From Flagellimonas aequoris (lineage in GTDB: Bacteria > Bacteroidota > Bacteroidia > Flavobacteriales > Flavobacteriaceae): DNA of 64,000 nucleotides. The notes under the pieces were generated by a model. That model was not told the DNA's origin and did no database searches. It saw only the letters and a list, made by a program, of their open reading frames with translations. Position numbers and translations under genes: made by a program. Where the stretch lies: assembly GCF_003584165.1 (NCBI RefSeq), contig NZ_QXFJ01000027.1, positions 180,879 to 244,878 of the forward strand, written 5' to 3'. How positions within the stretch are numbered: position 1 is the first letter of the stretch; each line of letters opens with the position of its first letter. Positions 1 to 7,315 of this stretch are shown here, piece after piece.

Positions 1-189
1 AAAATCCTTGTCGTTCAATTCCACAATCTTGCCATGAAGTCCGCTTTTGGTAATGATGCGGTCTCCTTTTTTCAATTCCGAAGTAAATTTTTTCTCATCC
101 TTCTGACGTTTCATCTGCGGACGTATCATAAAAAAATACGCCACGGCAAAAATCATGATCAGAGGTAAAAACTGTCCGAGGTTTTCCAT
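1..189 (-). CDS. yajC: Preprotein translocase subunit YajC (partial, cut by window edge)
   Basis: The first 63 residues are visible, starting MENLGQFLPLIMIFAVAYFF and continuing with an MIRPQ-K-Q stretch, then a basic cytoplasmic part (GDRIITKSGLHGKI). One N-terminal membrane helix followed by the RPQ motif is the YajC signature. YajC is an accessory subunit of the SecDF-YajC complex in the inner membrane. The gene is the last visible member of a minus-strand run nusB, DUF1573, yajC and starts 13 nt after the DUF1573 stop, so co-transcription is likely. The C-terminus lies outside the window. Confidence 0.92.
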   Translation of the reverse strand, partial: MENLGQFLPLIMIFAVAYFFMIRPQMKRQKDEKKFTSELKKGDRIITKSGLHGKIVELNDKDF

Positions 190-202
190 TTAAATCTTCT
201 CC

Positions 203-682
203 TTATTTAACGGGACCAGCGGGCATCGCCTCCTTAGGGTTAACAAAGGCCTTGATCCTCAAGATTTCAGAACCTTTTGCTGTATTGGCGGTAACGGTGA
301 TGGTCTTGGTCACCTGGTTTTGTCCTGAACCGTTGAACTTCACCAAAAGCTCGCCAGTTTCTCCTGGGGCGATCGGGGAGTTCTTTGGGTATTCGGGCAC
401 TGTGCAGCCACAGCTACTTTTTGCATCGGTAATGATCAAAGGGGCATCACCTGTATTGGTAAACTTGAACACGGTTTCTTGTGGGGTACCCCTTTCAATG
501 GTACCAAAATCGTGCTCGGAAGTTTCAAAGGTCATTACCGGAAGTTTTTTCTGTGCCTCATCCCTTGTAGTGGCACTTTCAACATTGTCCGCAACTATTT
601 TGTTCGAAGCTTTGTCCTTGCAGGAAACCCCCATCAAAGCAACGGCTGCGATCAAACTAAAAACTGTTGTTATTCTTTTCAT
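203..682 (-). CDS. DUF1573 domain lipoprotein
   Basis: A 159 aa exported protein. The start is placed at 682 because the sequence MKRITTVFSLIAAVALMGVSC from there is a lipoprotein signal with the acylated Cys at residue 21. The open frame continues upstream to 901 but that part overlaps nusB and has no signal-like start. The mature part has the DUF1573 core: HDFGTI near the start of the domain, FKFTNTGDAPL, and the SSCGCT motif. DUF1573 is an immunoglobulin-like fold of unknown function that is abundant in Bacteroidota envelopes. It sits between nusB (38 nt gap) and yajC (13 nt gap). Confidence 0.88.
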   Translation of the reverse strand: MKRITTVFSLIAAVALMGVSCKDKASNKIVADNVESATTRDEAQKKLPVMTFETSEHDFGTIERGTPQETVFKFTNTGDAPLIITDAKSSCGCTVPEYPKNSPIAPGETGELLVKFNGSGQNQVTKTITVTANTAKGSEILRIKAFVNPKEAMPAGPVK

Positions 683-720
683 GATTAAAATTTGTTTTCC
701 CAAAATTAAACAAATATTGT

Positions 721-1668
721 TTATTGGAGCCCCCTTCCTATTTTTTGCAACTTTCCAGAGGTTTTGTACTCCTTGGCCAACTTGTCCAAAACTCCATTGA
801 TAAAGATGCTGCTCTTGGGGGTGGAGTACTCTTTGGCTATCTCCAAATACTCGTTCAAGGTCACCTTTTCTGGTATGGAGGGGAAGTTGAGCAACTCGCA
901 AATGGCCATCTTTAAAATGATGGAATCGATCTCGGCGATACGATCATTGTCCCAATTGGGGGTCTTGCCCTCAATCTCCTTTTCCCATTTGGCATCGTTG
1001 AGCAAGGTCTTGGTCAACAACTCATTGGCATAGTCCATATCCTGTTGGTCCTTGAGCAATGCCGGCAAAAAGAAACGCTCCGCAGAGCTTTCGCTGGCCT
1101 TTTTCAAGCGTTTGATGAGATAGGTGTTCACAATGGGGAAATCGTCCACCCAGGTAAGTTTCTCATCCTCAAAGTAATCGTATACCTTCTCATTGGGCGC
1201 AATGATCTCCCTATACAACTGCAGCACCACATCACGATCATCCTCATAACCGTTCTTCCCATTGGTCATGTAAGTCTTGTATATGTCACTGGAGGTGACG
1301 TCCTTGTAGAGTATCTTGATATATTCCTCGTTAAGGTACCAATTGTTCAACTTTCGTTTGGAAAGTTCGCTTTTCAAGGCCTCGTTGTTGGCAATCTGTA
1401 GCAACAAGCGGTTCTTGACAAACTTTTCCCTATCCGGATAGTTGTCCTCTTCGGTAGCAAGATATTTTTTATTGGCGTGGCTGACGTGTTTTTCGGCCAT
1501 GCGGTGAAGTTCGGCCAAAAGGCTCAAAACGAGTAGATAGAGCACATACATGTTCTCTATACTCACTCTTAGGAATTTTTCCTGCTTCGCCAAGGAATCG
1601 TCCTTGGACTGGACCAATGCATAAATGCACTGCATCACTTTTACTCTGATATGCCTGCGGGTAAGCAT
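721..1668 (-). CDS. nusB: Transcription antitermination factor NusB, long Bacteroidota form
   Basis: The protein starts MLTRRHIRVKVMQCIYALVQ, the standard NusB N-terminus, and ends with the conserved helical core (LLNFPSIPEKVTLNEYLEIAKEYSTPKSSIFINGVLD). At 315 aa it is about twice the length of the E. coli protein. The extra helical middle section is usual in Bacteroidota NusB. NusB pairs with NusE (S10) in the boxA antitermination complex on rRNA operons. It is the first gene of the visible nusB-DUF1573-yajC run. Confidence 0.93.
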   Translation of the reverse strand: MLTRRHIRVKVMQCIYALVQSKDDSLAKQEKFLRVSIENMYVLYLLVLSLLAELHRMAEKHVSHANKKYLATEEDNYPDREKFVKNRLLLQIANNEALKSELSKRKLNNWYLNEEYIKILYKDVTSSDIYKTYMTNGKNGYEDDRDVVLQLYREIIAPNEKVYDYFEDEKLTWVDDFPIVNTYLIKRLKKASESSAERFFLPALLKDQQDMDYANELLTKTLLNDAKWEKEIEGKTPNWDNDRIAEIDSIILKMAICELLNFPSIPEKVTLNEYLEIAKEYSTPKSSIFINGVLDKLAKEYKTSGKLQKIGRGLQ

Positions 1669-1708
1669 TTTTAAAGAACTTTAAAGTCGTTGATTGGCTT
1701 TCACTCCG

Positions 1709-1716
1709 CAAAAGTA
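1709..1716 (-). promoter_or_regulatory. Candidate -7 element for nusB operon
   Basis: On the minus strand the sequence reads TACTTTTG, an exact match to TAnnTTTG, about 40 nt upstream of the nusB start. A TTTG lies 24 nt further upstream (1741-1744), slightly more than the usual spacing, so the -33 part is weak. Confidence 0.5.
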
Positions 1717-1791
1717 ATCTTATATTTCAATCTTACCTACCAAAGTTGTTTTCTTATCAGTTTTATAACATTTACTTTGTTGGCAATGCCA

Positions 1792-1799
1792 TATATTTG
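1792..1799 (+). promoter_or_regulatory. Candidate -7 element (TATATTTG) for the ABC exporter
   Basis: TATATTTG matches TAnnTTTG exactly and lies 48 nt before the ATG at 1848. It also argues against the longer reading frame starting at 1746, because that start would be upstream of the promoter. No convincing -33 TTG at the right distance is visible. Confidence 0.5.
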
Positions 1800-1847
1800 C
1801 TGGATTGTCTACCTATAAAGACACTCAAAAAACTGCCTTTCCCCTTT

Positions 1848-3602
1848 ATGAAGGAACTAAGACACCTCAATAAATACTTTAAAAAATACTGGTTAAAGCT
1901 TCTCGTCGGGATTTTGATCACTGTGATTGCACGCATCTTTTCCTTGGTCTTGCCATCATATGTGAACAAGTCCATACAGGCTGTAGAGCAATTTTTGAAC
2001 AAGTCCATCACCCTTTCCGATGCCAAGGAAATGTTGTTGCAATACATCCTCATCATTGTGGGCACGGCCATCTTATCGGGCCTTTTCACCTATTGGATGC
2101 GCCAGACCATCATCAACGTATCACGTTATATTGAATACGACCTTAAAAATGAGGTGTTCGACCACTACCAACTGTTGAGCCTTAATTTTTACAAAAAACA
2201 TAGGATCGGGGATTTGATGAACCGGATCAGTGAGGACATCAACCAAGTTCGGATGTACGGTGGCCCCGCCATCATGTACGGAATCCAAACGCTTACCTTG
2301 TTTGTCTGTCTGATTCCCCTTATGTTCATCAAGGCGCCTACGTTGGCCGCCTATACATTGTTGCCCTTGCCGGTATTATCTGTGTTGATCTACCAGATCA
2401 GCAAGGTGATCCACAAAAGAAGTACCAAGGTACAGGAGTTCCTGTCCAATCTGTCCACTTTTACCCAGGAGTCGTTTTCGGGTATTTCCGTGATCAAGGC
2501 ATACAGTATAGAACCCCGCATCAATGCAGAGCTAAGGGACCTTGCCAATGAGGGAAAGGACACCAGTATGGCTTTGGCAAAGGTAAACGCATGGTTCTTC
2601 CCCTTAATGATCCTTTTGATCGGCATCAGTAACATTTTTGTAATCTATATTGGTGGAAGACAATACATCAACGGACAAATTGAATCCGTGGGGATCATTG
2701 CAGAGTTCATTCTCTATGTGAACATGCTTACATGGCCTGTGGCCATCGTAGGGTGGTTGACTTCCATTATCCAAAGGGCGGAGGCCTCACAAAAGCGGAT
2801 CAACGAATTTTTGAAGGAAGAGCCTTCGATCCAGAATGAGGTAAAGAAACCCACCCCAATCCATGGGGATATCGAGTTCAAAAACGTGACCTTTACCTAC
2901 GAGGACACCAACATTACTGCGTTGAACGGGGTTTCATTTAAAGTGAAGGCCGGGGAAACCGTGGCCATTTTAGGAAAAACCGGTTCCGGTAAATCCACTA
3001 TCCTCGATTTGGTCGCGCGTTTGTACGATACTACTTCCGGGGAAGTTTTGGTAGATGGGATTCCCGTGCAGCAACTTAATTTGGACAGTTTACGAGGTGC
3101 TATCGGGGCAGTTCCGCAAGATGCCTTCCTCTTTTCGGATACCATTGCGAACAACATCCGCTTCGGAAATGAAAATGCTTCTTTTGACGAAATCGTGAAG
3201 GTGGCCAAGCAAGCCGTGGTCCACAAGAACATTGAAGGATTTGCCAAAAAATACGATACCATACTTGGTGAACGCGGCATTACTTTAAGTGGTGGACAAA
3301 AACAGCGCGTGTCCATTGCCAGGGCGTTGTTGAAAGATCCAAAAATCTATCTTTTTGACGATTGCCTTTCCGCTGTGGATACCGAAACCGAGGAAGAAAT
3401 CCTGAACAATCTCAAAAAAGTTTCAGAAAGCAAGACCACCCTTATTGTGAGCCATAGGGTTTCCTCTGCAAAAAATGCGGACAAGATCATTGTTATGGAT
3501 AACGGCAAGATCATACAAGAGGGCACCCATGAAGAGTTGAACAACGTTGAAGGCTATTACAAAGAGCTTTACCTCAACCAACTCTCGGGTAAAGAATCAT
3601 AA
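1848..3602 (+). CDS. ABC transporter, fused permease and ATPase (MsbA/multidrug exporter type)
   Basis: A 584 aa half-transporter. The N-terminal part (about residues 10-300) is an ABC type 1 exporter membrane domain with six helices. The C-terminal nucleotide-binding domain has Walker A GKTGSGKST near residue 380, the signature LSGGQKQR near 480, Walker B IYLFDD near 500 and the H-loop SHR near 535. All catalytic motifs are intact, so it should act as a homodimeric exporter of a lipid or amphipathic substrate in the inner membrane. The substrate cannot be read from sequence. The start at 1848 (MKELRHLNKYFKKYW) is preferred over an upstream start because of the promoter at 1792. Confidence 0.9.
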   Translation: MKELRHLNKYFKKYWLKLLVGILITVIARIFSLVLPSYVNKSIQAVEQFLNKSITLSDAKEMLLQYILIIVGTAILSGLFTYWMRQTIINVSRYIEYDLKNEVFDHYQLLSLNFYKKHRIGDLMNRISEDINQVRMYGGPAIMYGIQTLTLFVCLIPLMFIKAPTLAAYTLLPLPVLSVLIYQISKVIHKRSTKVQEFLSNLSTFTQESFSGISVIKAYSIEPRINAELRDLANEGKDTSMALAKVNAWFFPLMILLIGISNIFVIYIGGRQYINGQIESVGIIAEFILYVNMLTWPVAIVGWLTSIIQRAEASQKRINEFLKEEPSIQNEVKKPTPIHGDIEFKNVTFTYEDTNITALNGVSFKVKAGETVAILGKTGSGKSTILDLVARLYDTTSGEVLVDGIPVQQLNLDSLRGAIGAVPQDAFLFSDTIANNIRFGNENASFDEIVKVAKQAVVHKNIEGFAKKYDTILGERGITLSGGQKQRVSIARALLKDPKIYLFDDCLSAVDTETEEEILNNLKKVSESKTTLIVSHRVSSAKNADKIIVMDNGKIIQEGTHEELNNVEGYYKELYLNQLSGKES

Positions 3603-3629
3603 AAAAGTTGCTGAATTAGCATTTTTTTT
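3601..3629 (+). terminator. Rho-independent terminator after the ABC exporter
   Basis: A-run, then the short stem TGCT/AGCA around GAATT, then eight T. The flanking A and T runs can extend the stem. It directly follows the exporter stop codon. Confidence 0.6.
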
Positions 3630-3677
3630 ACATTTTTGGTAACATAATTCAACATAGTACCAAATACACTATACCAT

Positions 3678-4058
3678 ATGGGCGAGAAAGATATCATGGA
3701 CCAGGAAGAGATTTACTCGAAAGTCTTAAGGGCAGGGAGAAGAACTTACTTTTTTGATGTAAGAAGTACCAAGGCCGGGGATTATTACCTAACCATCACA
3801 GAAAGCAAGAAGTTTACCCACGATGATGGTTCTTTCCACTACAAAAAGCACAAAATCTATCTGTACAAGGAAGATTTTACCGCCTTCAAGGAAATTATGG
3901 AGGAAATGATGGAATACATCATCGACGAAAAAGGCCAAGAGGTCATTTCCGAGCGCCACCAAAAGGATTTCAAGAAGGAAGAAGACGAGGAAACAAGCTT
4001 TAGTGAAAACGGTACCGCATCGGGTAGCTTTACCGATGTTGATTTTGACGACATCTAG
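3678..4058 (+). CDS. DUF3276 family (PUR-alpha-like nucleic-acid-binding) protein
   Basis: A 126 aa cytoplasmic protein with the family core VLRAGRRTYFFDVR, KAGDYYLTITESKK and HKIYLYKEDF. DUF3276 proteins adopt the PUR fold and are expected to bind single-stranded nucleic acid. The C-terminal 30 residues are acidic and low in complexity. It is a single-gene unit with a terminator on each side. The start at 3678 has a second ATG 12 codons later, but the MGEKDIMDQEEI start fits relatives best. The function in the cell is not established. Confidence 0.85.
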   Translation: MGEKDIMDQEEIYSKVLRAGRRTYFFDVRSTKAGDYYLTITESKKFTHDDGSFHYKKHKIYLYKEDFTAFKEIMEEMMEYIIDEKGQEVISERHQKDFKKEEDEETSFSENGTASGSFTDVDFDDI

Positions 4059-4082
4059 ACCTTATCTTTGAAAATATGGATG

Positions 4083-4113
4083 ACGGCCTGCCTTTTTGCA
4101 GGCCGTTTTTTAT
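4083..4113 (+). terminator. Strong Rho-independent terminator after DUF3276
   Basis: A 9 bp perfect stem ACGGCCTGC/GCAGGCCGT with a 6 nt loop, followed by a T run. It ends about 25 nt after the DUF3276 stop. Confidence 0.92.
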
Positions 4114-4118
4114 TTTTG
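4111..4118 (+). promoter_or_regulatory. Candidate -7 element (TATTTTTG) for the thioredoxin-like gene
   Basis: TATTTTTG overlaps the T tract of the terminator and lies 22 nt before the ATG at 4140. A second exact match, TATCTTTG at 4063-4070 with TTG 21 nt upstream, lies just before the terminator. Which one is used cannot be told from sequence. Confidence 0.4.
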
Positions 4119-4139
4119 ATCTATCCAAAACAATATACC

Positions 4140-4700
4140 ATGGCACGTACTCCCAGTAACATGCTACCTTTGGGAACAAAGGCACCTGAATTTGAACTAT
4201 TGGACACGGTTTCCGATAAAATCCTGTCCCTTCAACAGGTGAAGGGTGAAAAGGGCACTGTGGTCATGTTCATTTGTAACCATTGCCCCTTTGTGATCCA
4301 TGTGAATCCAGAGATTTCAAAACTTGCGAAGGAATATCAGGCTAAGGGGATCGGTTTTGCGGCGATTTCGAGCAACGATGTGGCCAATTATCCACAAGAC
4401 GCCCCGCATCTCATGAAATTGAAGGCCGGCGAAGAGGATTACACTTTTCCTTACCTGTACGACGAAACCCAAAAAGTGGCCAAAGCCTATGATGCGGCCT
4501 GCACGCCCGATTTTTATCTTTTTGACGCGAACTTAAGGTTGGTCTATAGAGGACAATTGGACGATTCCAGACCCGGAAACGGCATCCCACTTACGGGTAA
4601 GGATCTAAAAAATGCCATGGACGCCCTTTTGGACGATAAACCCATCAGCGTGGAACAAAAACCAAGTCTGGGTTGTAACATTAAATGGAAGGAAGCCTAA
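4140..4700 (+). CDS. Thioredoxin-family protein (AhpC/TSA-like, CNHC active site)
   Basis: A 186 aa protein with a thioredoxin fold of the peroxiredoxin-like 1 type. The redox motif is C46-N-H-C49-P, preceded by the beta strand VVMFI, and the cis-Pro region reads AACTPDFYLFD. There is no signal peptide, so it is probably cytoplasmic. The start at 4140 is used because the longer frame (from 4068) runs through the terminator hairpin. It is followed after 1 nt by an acetyltransferase gene. The exact substrate is unknown. Confidence 0.85.
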   Translation: MARTPSNMLPLGTKAPEFELLDTVSDKILSLQQVKGEKGTVVMFICNHCPFVIHVNPEISKLAKEYQAKGIGFAAISSNDVANYPQDAPHLMKLKAGEEDYTFPYLYDETQKVAKAYDAACTPDFYLFDANLRLVYRGQLDDSRPGNGIPLTGKDLKNAMDALLDDKPISVEQKPSLGCNIKWKEA

Positions 4701-4701
4701 T

Positions 4702-5244
4702 ATGCAATCAACGATTCCCGTTCTCAAAATCCATTTGGTCCCAGTCGATAGCACCAATCTAGAAACTTATCTCTCTGTTGGAACCCGTTCCTACCGAGAA
4801 CATTATCTCCACTTATGGGAAAATGAGGACCCCACTCCTTACATTTCCCATGGATTGACCAAGGAAGTAGTTCAGCGTGAACTGGAAGACCCCAACAACC
4901 TGCATTTTTTGATCAACCACGATACCGTTACGGTTGGCATCCTAAAACTGGTGAAGGATTGTGGCATAGATGAGATACCCAAAGAAGAAGCCTTGAAGGC
5001 CGAAAAAATATACTTTCTCCAAGAGCATTCGGGGAAAGGATTTGGCAAGCAGGTACTTCAATATATTGAAGACTTCGCCCGTTCCATCCACAAAAAAACA
5101 GTTTGGCTGGATACCATGCAAAAGGGCAATCCCATTCTATTCTATCAAAAAAATGGGTACGCGATCAAACGGGAAAGTGAAGTGGTCCTCCCCGGAGCCA
5201 AGCCCTCGGAAAAGGCCATGTGGATCTTGACCAAAAACCTGTAG
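4702..5244 (+). CDS. GNAT family N-acetyltransferase
   Basis: A 180 aa protein with a GNAT fold. The acetyl-CoA binding segment is visible as FLQEHSGKGFGKQVLQYIEDFA (R/Q-x-x-G-x-G type, here Q-E-H-S-G-K-G-F-G-K), followed by the strand with WLDTMQKGNPILFYQKNGY. The start at 4702 lies 1 nt after the stop of the thioredoxin-like gene, so the two are probably co-translated. The longer out-of-frame overlap with the upstream gene is not used. The acceptor substrate is unknown. The gene ends 1 nt from the stop of the convergent DinB-like gene. Confidence 0.85.
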   Translation: MQSTIPVLKIHLVPVDSTNLETYLSVGTRSYREHYLHLWENEDPTPYISHGLTKEVVQRELEDPNNLHFLINHDTVTVGILKLVKDCGIDEIPKEEALKAEKIYFLQEHSGKGFGKQVLQYIEDFARSIHKKTVWLDTMQKGNPILFYQKNGYAIKRESEVVLPGAKPSEKAMWILTKNL

Positions 5245-5245
5245 G

Positions 5246-5788
5246 CTACCAGCCCTCCCGCTCTATCAGATTGGCAATATGCGCAAAATGATGGTTGCTG
5301 TGCCAAGCATACCGGCCCACATTTTCTTCCAACGTTGTTGCTACATTTCCGTCAGGATGGATAAAGGAGCGTTTTAGGTCTTCTTTGGAAAGACCTTTCA
5401 ACAAATAGACCAATTTGGCATGTATGGCCCTTAAATGATCCAGGGACATTTGAATGGGTGCTGTACGGGTGTCAAAGAGTTCGGCCCAAGCTTTTTCGTC
5501 ATAGGCTTTGATCACAGGATTTTGCTCTGTCAATGCCCATTTAAAACGAATATAACTGTTGTGATGGCTATCGGAAATATGGTGCACCAATTGCCGTACC
5601 GTCCATCCTCCAGGTCGGTATGGGGTTTCCAACTGTTGCTGATTCAGCGGTTTTACCATTTCCTCCAACTTTTGGGGCAAATGTTCCAAAACAGAGATCC
5701 ATTCCTTCAAAAGTTGTTCTGTGATGACCGACGGGGCCTCGAATTTCCCGATCGGATAGCGGAGTTGTTCCAATGTATCGTTTTCCAT
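5246..5788 (-). CDS. DinB/YfiT-like putative metal-dependent enzyme (bacillithiol S-transferase family)
   Basis: A 180 aa four-helix protein of the DinB superfamily, YfiT branch. The three-His metal site is visible: H69 or H70 in RQLVHHISDSH, and H163 and H167 in AWHSNHHFAHI, with the same spacing as in B. subtilis YfiT. It starts MENDTLEQLRYPIGKF, which is the typical YfiT N-terminus. In Bacillota the family transfers bacillithiol to electrophiles. Some Bacteroidota also make bacillithiol, so a thiol-dependent detoxification role is plausible but inferred. Confidence 0.82.
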   Translation of the reverse strand: MENDTLEQLRYPIGKFEAPSVITEQLLKEWISVLEHLPQKLEEMVKPLNQQQLETPYRPGGWTVRQLVHHISDSHHNSYIRFKWALTEQNPVIKAYDEKAWAELFDTRTAPIQMSLDHLRAIHAKLVYLLKGLSKEDLKRSFIHPDGNVATTLEENVGRYAWHSNHHFAHIANLIEREGW

Positions 5789-5901
5789 AGTTTAAAAATA
5801 ACAAACTAAAGGTTGTAACGGATTACCTTTTCATTACAAGTTGAACAAAGTTTTTTAATACACTTTTAACCAAAATTCAGCACAAGTGACGATATATCTA
5901 C

Positions 5902-5909
5902 TAATTTTG
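5902..5909 (+). promoter_or_regulatory. Candidate -7 element (TAATTTTG) for the peroxiredoxin gene
   Basis: An exact TAnnTTTG match 36 nt before the peroxiredoxin ATG at 5945. No clear -33 TTG. Confidence 0.45.
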
Positions 5910-5944
5910 TAGGGTAATGATGTATCAACTCTAAAACAACATAT

Positions 5945-6583
5945 ATGGCAACTCTTAGATTGGGCGATACCGCTCCCGATTTTACTGCGGTAACCTCAGA
6001 AGGAACCCTTAATTTTTATGATTATTTGGGCGATGGTTGGGGAATCCTCTTCTCTCATCCCGCTGACTTTACCCCCGTTTGTACCACGGAATTGGGTACC
6101 GCGGCCAAGTTCAAAGGGGAGTTCGACAAAAGGAACGTGAAAATGATGGCTCTCAGCGTTGATGGGGCCGATTCGCACAAAGAATGGATCAAGGATATCA
6201 ATGAGACCCAACATACCCAGGTTAACTTTCCGATCATTGCCGATGAGGACAGAAAGGTTTCTGATTTGTACGACATGATCCATCCAAATGCCAATGATAC
6301 CCTTACCGTACGTTCGGTTTTCATTATTGGTCCGGATAAGAAAGTAAAACTCATCTTGACCTATCCCGCCTCCACTGGCCGTAATTTTTATGAATTATTG
6401 CGTGTGGTGGATTCCCTGCAATTGACCGCCAACCATAAGGTTGCGACTCCCGCTAACTGGGAACATGGTCAAAAAGTGGTGGTTAGCCCAGCAATACCTA
6501 CCGAAGAGGCCAAGGGGATTTTCACCAAAGGTGTGGAGGAAATCAAACCCTATTTGCGTTTAACGCCGGACCCAACAGCATAA
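5945..6583 (+). CDS. 1-Cys peroxiredoxin (Prx6-like)
   Basis: A 212 aa peroxiredoxin. The active-site motif is FTPVCTTE with the peroxidatic Cys at 46, and there is no other Cys in the protein, so there is no internal resolving Cys. The long C-terminal arm (after about residue 165, VATPANWEHGQKVVV) is the Prx6 type. It reduces H2O2 or organic peroxides in the cytoplasm, with the disulfide resolved by an external thiol. It is a single-gene unit with its own promoter element. Confidence 0.92.
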   Translation: MATLRLGDTAPDFTAVTSEGTLNFYDYLGDGWGILFSHPADFTPVCTTELGTAAKFKGEFDKRNVKMMALSVDGADSHKEWIKDINETQHTQVNFPIIADEDRKVSDLYDMIHPNANDTLTVRSVFIIGPDKKVKLILTYPASTGRNFYELLRVVDSLQLTANHKVATPANWEHGQKVVVSPAIPTEEAKGIFTKGVEEIKPYLRLTPDPTA

Positions 6584-6668
6584 TTTTTTAAGAAATTATT
6601 TAAAAAACCCTAATTATCAATAAATTAAATGTACATTCGCGGTTCATTTAATTTTTTTAATTTTCATT

Positions 6669-6863
6669 ATGAGTAAAGGAACAGTAAAATTCTTCAATGA
6701 TTCTAAAGGCTACGGCTTCATCACTGAAGATGGTTCAAACAAAGATCACTTCGTACATGTCTCAGGTTTGGTAGACGAAATTAGAGAAGGTGATGTTGTA
6801 GAATTCGAACTACAACAAGGTAAAAAAGGAATGAACGCCGTTAATGTACAAGTTATAGATTAA
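6669..6863 (+). CDS. Cold-shock domain protein (CspA family)
   Basis: A 64 aa single cold-shock domain, MSKGTVKFFN at the start, RNP1 KGYGFI at residues 13-18 and RNP2 HFVHVS at 27-32. It binds single-stranded RNA and DNA. The upstream region (6584-6668) is very AT-rich and contains a one-mismatch -7 element TACATTCG at 6632-6639. A strong terminator follows at 6891. Confidence 0.95.
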   Translation: MSKGTVKFFNDSKGYGFITEDGSNKDHFVHVSGLVDEIREGDVVEFELQQGKKGMNAVNVQVID

Positions 6864-6890
6864 GGTAGCAACACACTTTTTTATATGTCA

Positions 6891-6923
6891 AGCCCGGGCA
6901 AAAGCCCGGGCTTTATTTTTTTT
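6891..6923 (+). terminator. Rho-independent terminator after csp
   Basis: Nine bp stem AGCCCGGGC/GCCCGGGCT with an AAAA loop, followed by TTATTTTTTTT. Confidence 0.95.
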
Positions 6924-7010
6924 ACATTTTTTACGCAACCAATTTGGCATTCCCAATCTATTAAGTGTAAACAGGCTTTGTTCCCCCATAACCATTAACC
7001 TTACATCCAC

Positions 7011-7097
7011 ATGAACACTTTTTTTGGAGTACTTTCATTTCTTTTGGTCGTTAATGTTCTCTTGCTCTTTTTGAGCGTGAATGGGTCCAAAAAATAA
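7011..7097 (+). CDS. 28 aa membrane microprotein, family member A
   Basis: ATG to TAA frame encoding MNTFFGVLSFLLVVNVLLLF then LSVNGSKK. It is one hydrophobic helix with a short polar C-terminal tail. It is credible because a second copy with the same pattern lies 84 nt downstream (7181-7264), and a third, C-terminally extended relative lies at 28934-29113. The three align without gaps over 24 residues (FF at 4-5, LL at 11-12, N at 15, SVN at 22-24). Third-position differences between the two tandem copies are common while the residues are conserved. Function unknown. Confidence 0.72.
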   Translation: MNTFFGVLSFLLVVNVLLLFLSVNGSKK

Positions 7098-7180
7098 AGG
7101 AAAACGAGCAATCTATACATTTCGGGCAATAGGTAGGGTATTTTTTCGTTCGATTGTTATACTATAAACACGCAACGACC

Positions 7181-7264
7181 ATGAATACCTTTTTTAGCGT
7201 TTTGCTATTCCTTCTGGCCCTAAACCTTTGTTTACTCTTATTGAGTGTAAACCGATCCAAATAA
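7181..7264 (+). CDS. 27 aa membrane microprotein, family member B
   Basis: Encodes MNTFFSVLLFLLALNLCLLL then LSVNRSK, a single predicted membrane helix with a basic tail. It is paralogous to the frame at 7011-7097: 16 of the first 24 residues are identical by eye. It lies between that copy and the convergent PPIase gene. Too short for automatic gene calling. Function unknown, but the repeated occurrence with conserved N15 and S22-V-N argues for selection on the peptide. Confidence 0.72.
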   Translation: MNTFFSVLLFLLALNLCLLLLSVNRSK

Positions 7265-7289
7265 AAAAGCTCCCATTGCTGGAAGCTTT
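7263..7289 (-). terminator. Terminator for the PPIase fusion gene
   Basis: Stem AAAGCT (7266-7271) with AGCTTT (7284-7289) plus an inner CC/GG. On the minus strand it is followed by a T run. It lies just beyond the stop at 7316 of the minus-strand gene. Confidence 0.65.
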
Positions 7290-7315
7290 CCTATTTATCT
7301 AGTAGTGAAGTATTC

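Noticed and set aside
3601..3640. -7 like element TACATTTTTG before DUF3276
   Set aside because: It has one extra T relative to TAnnTTTG and overlaps the terminator T run, so it is not called.
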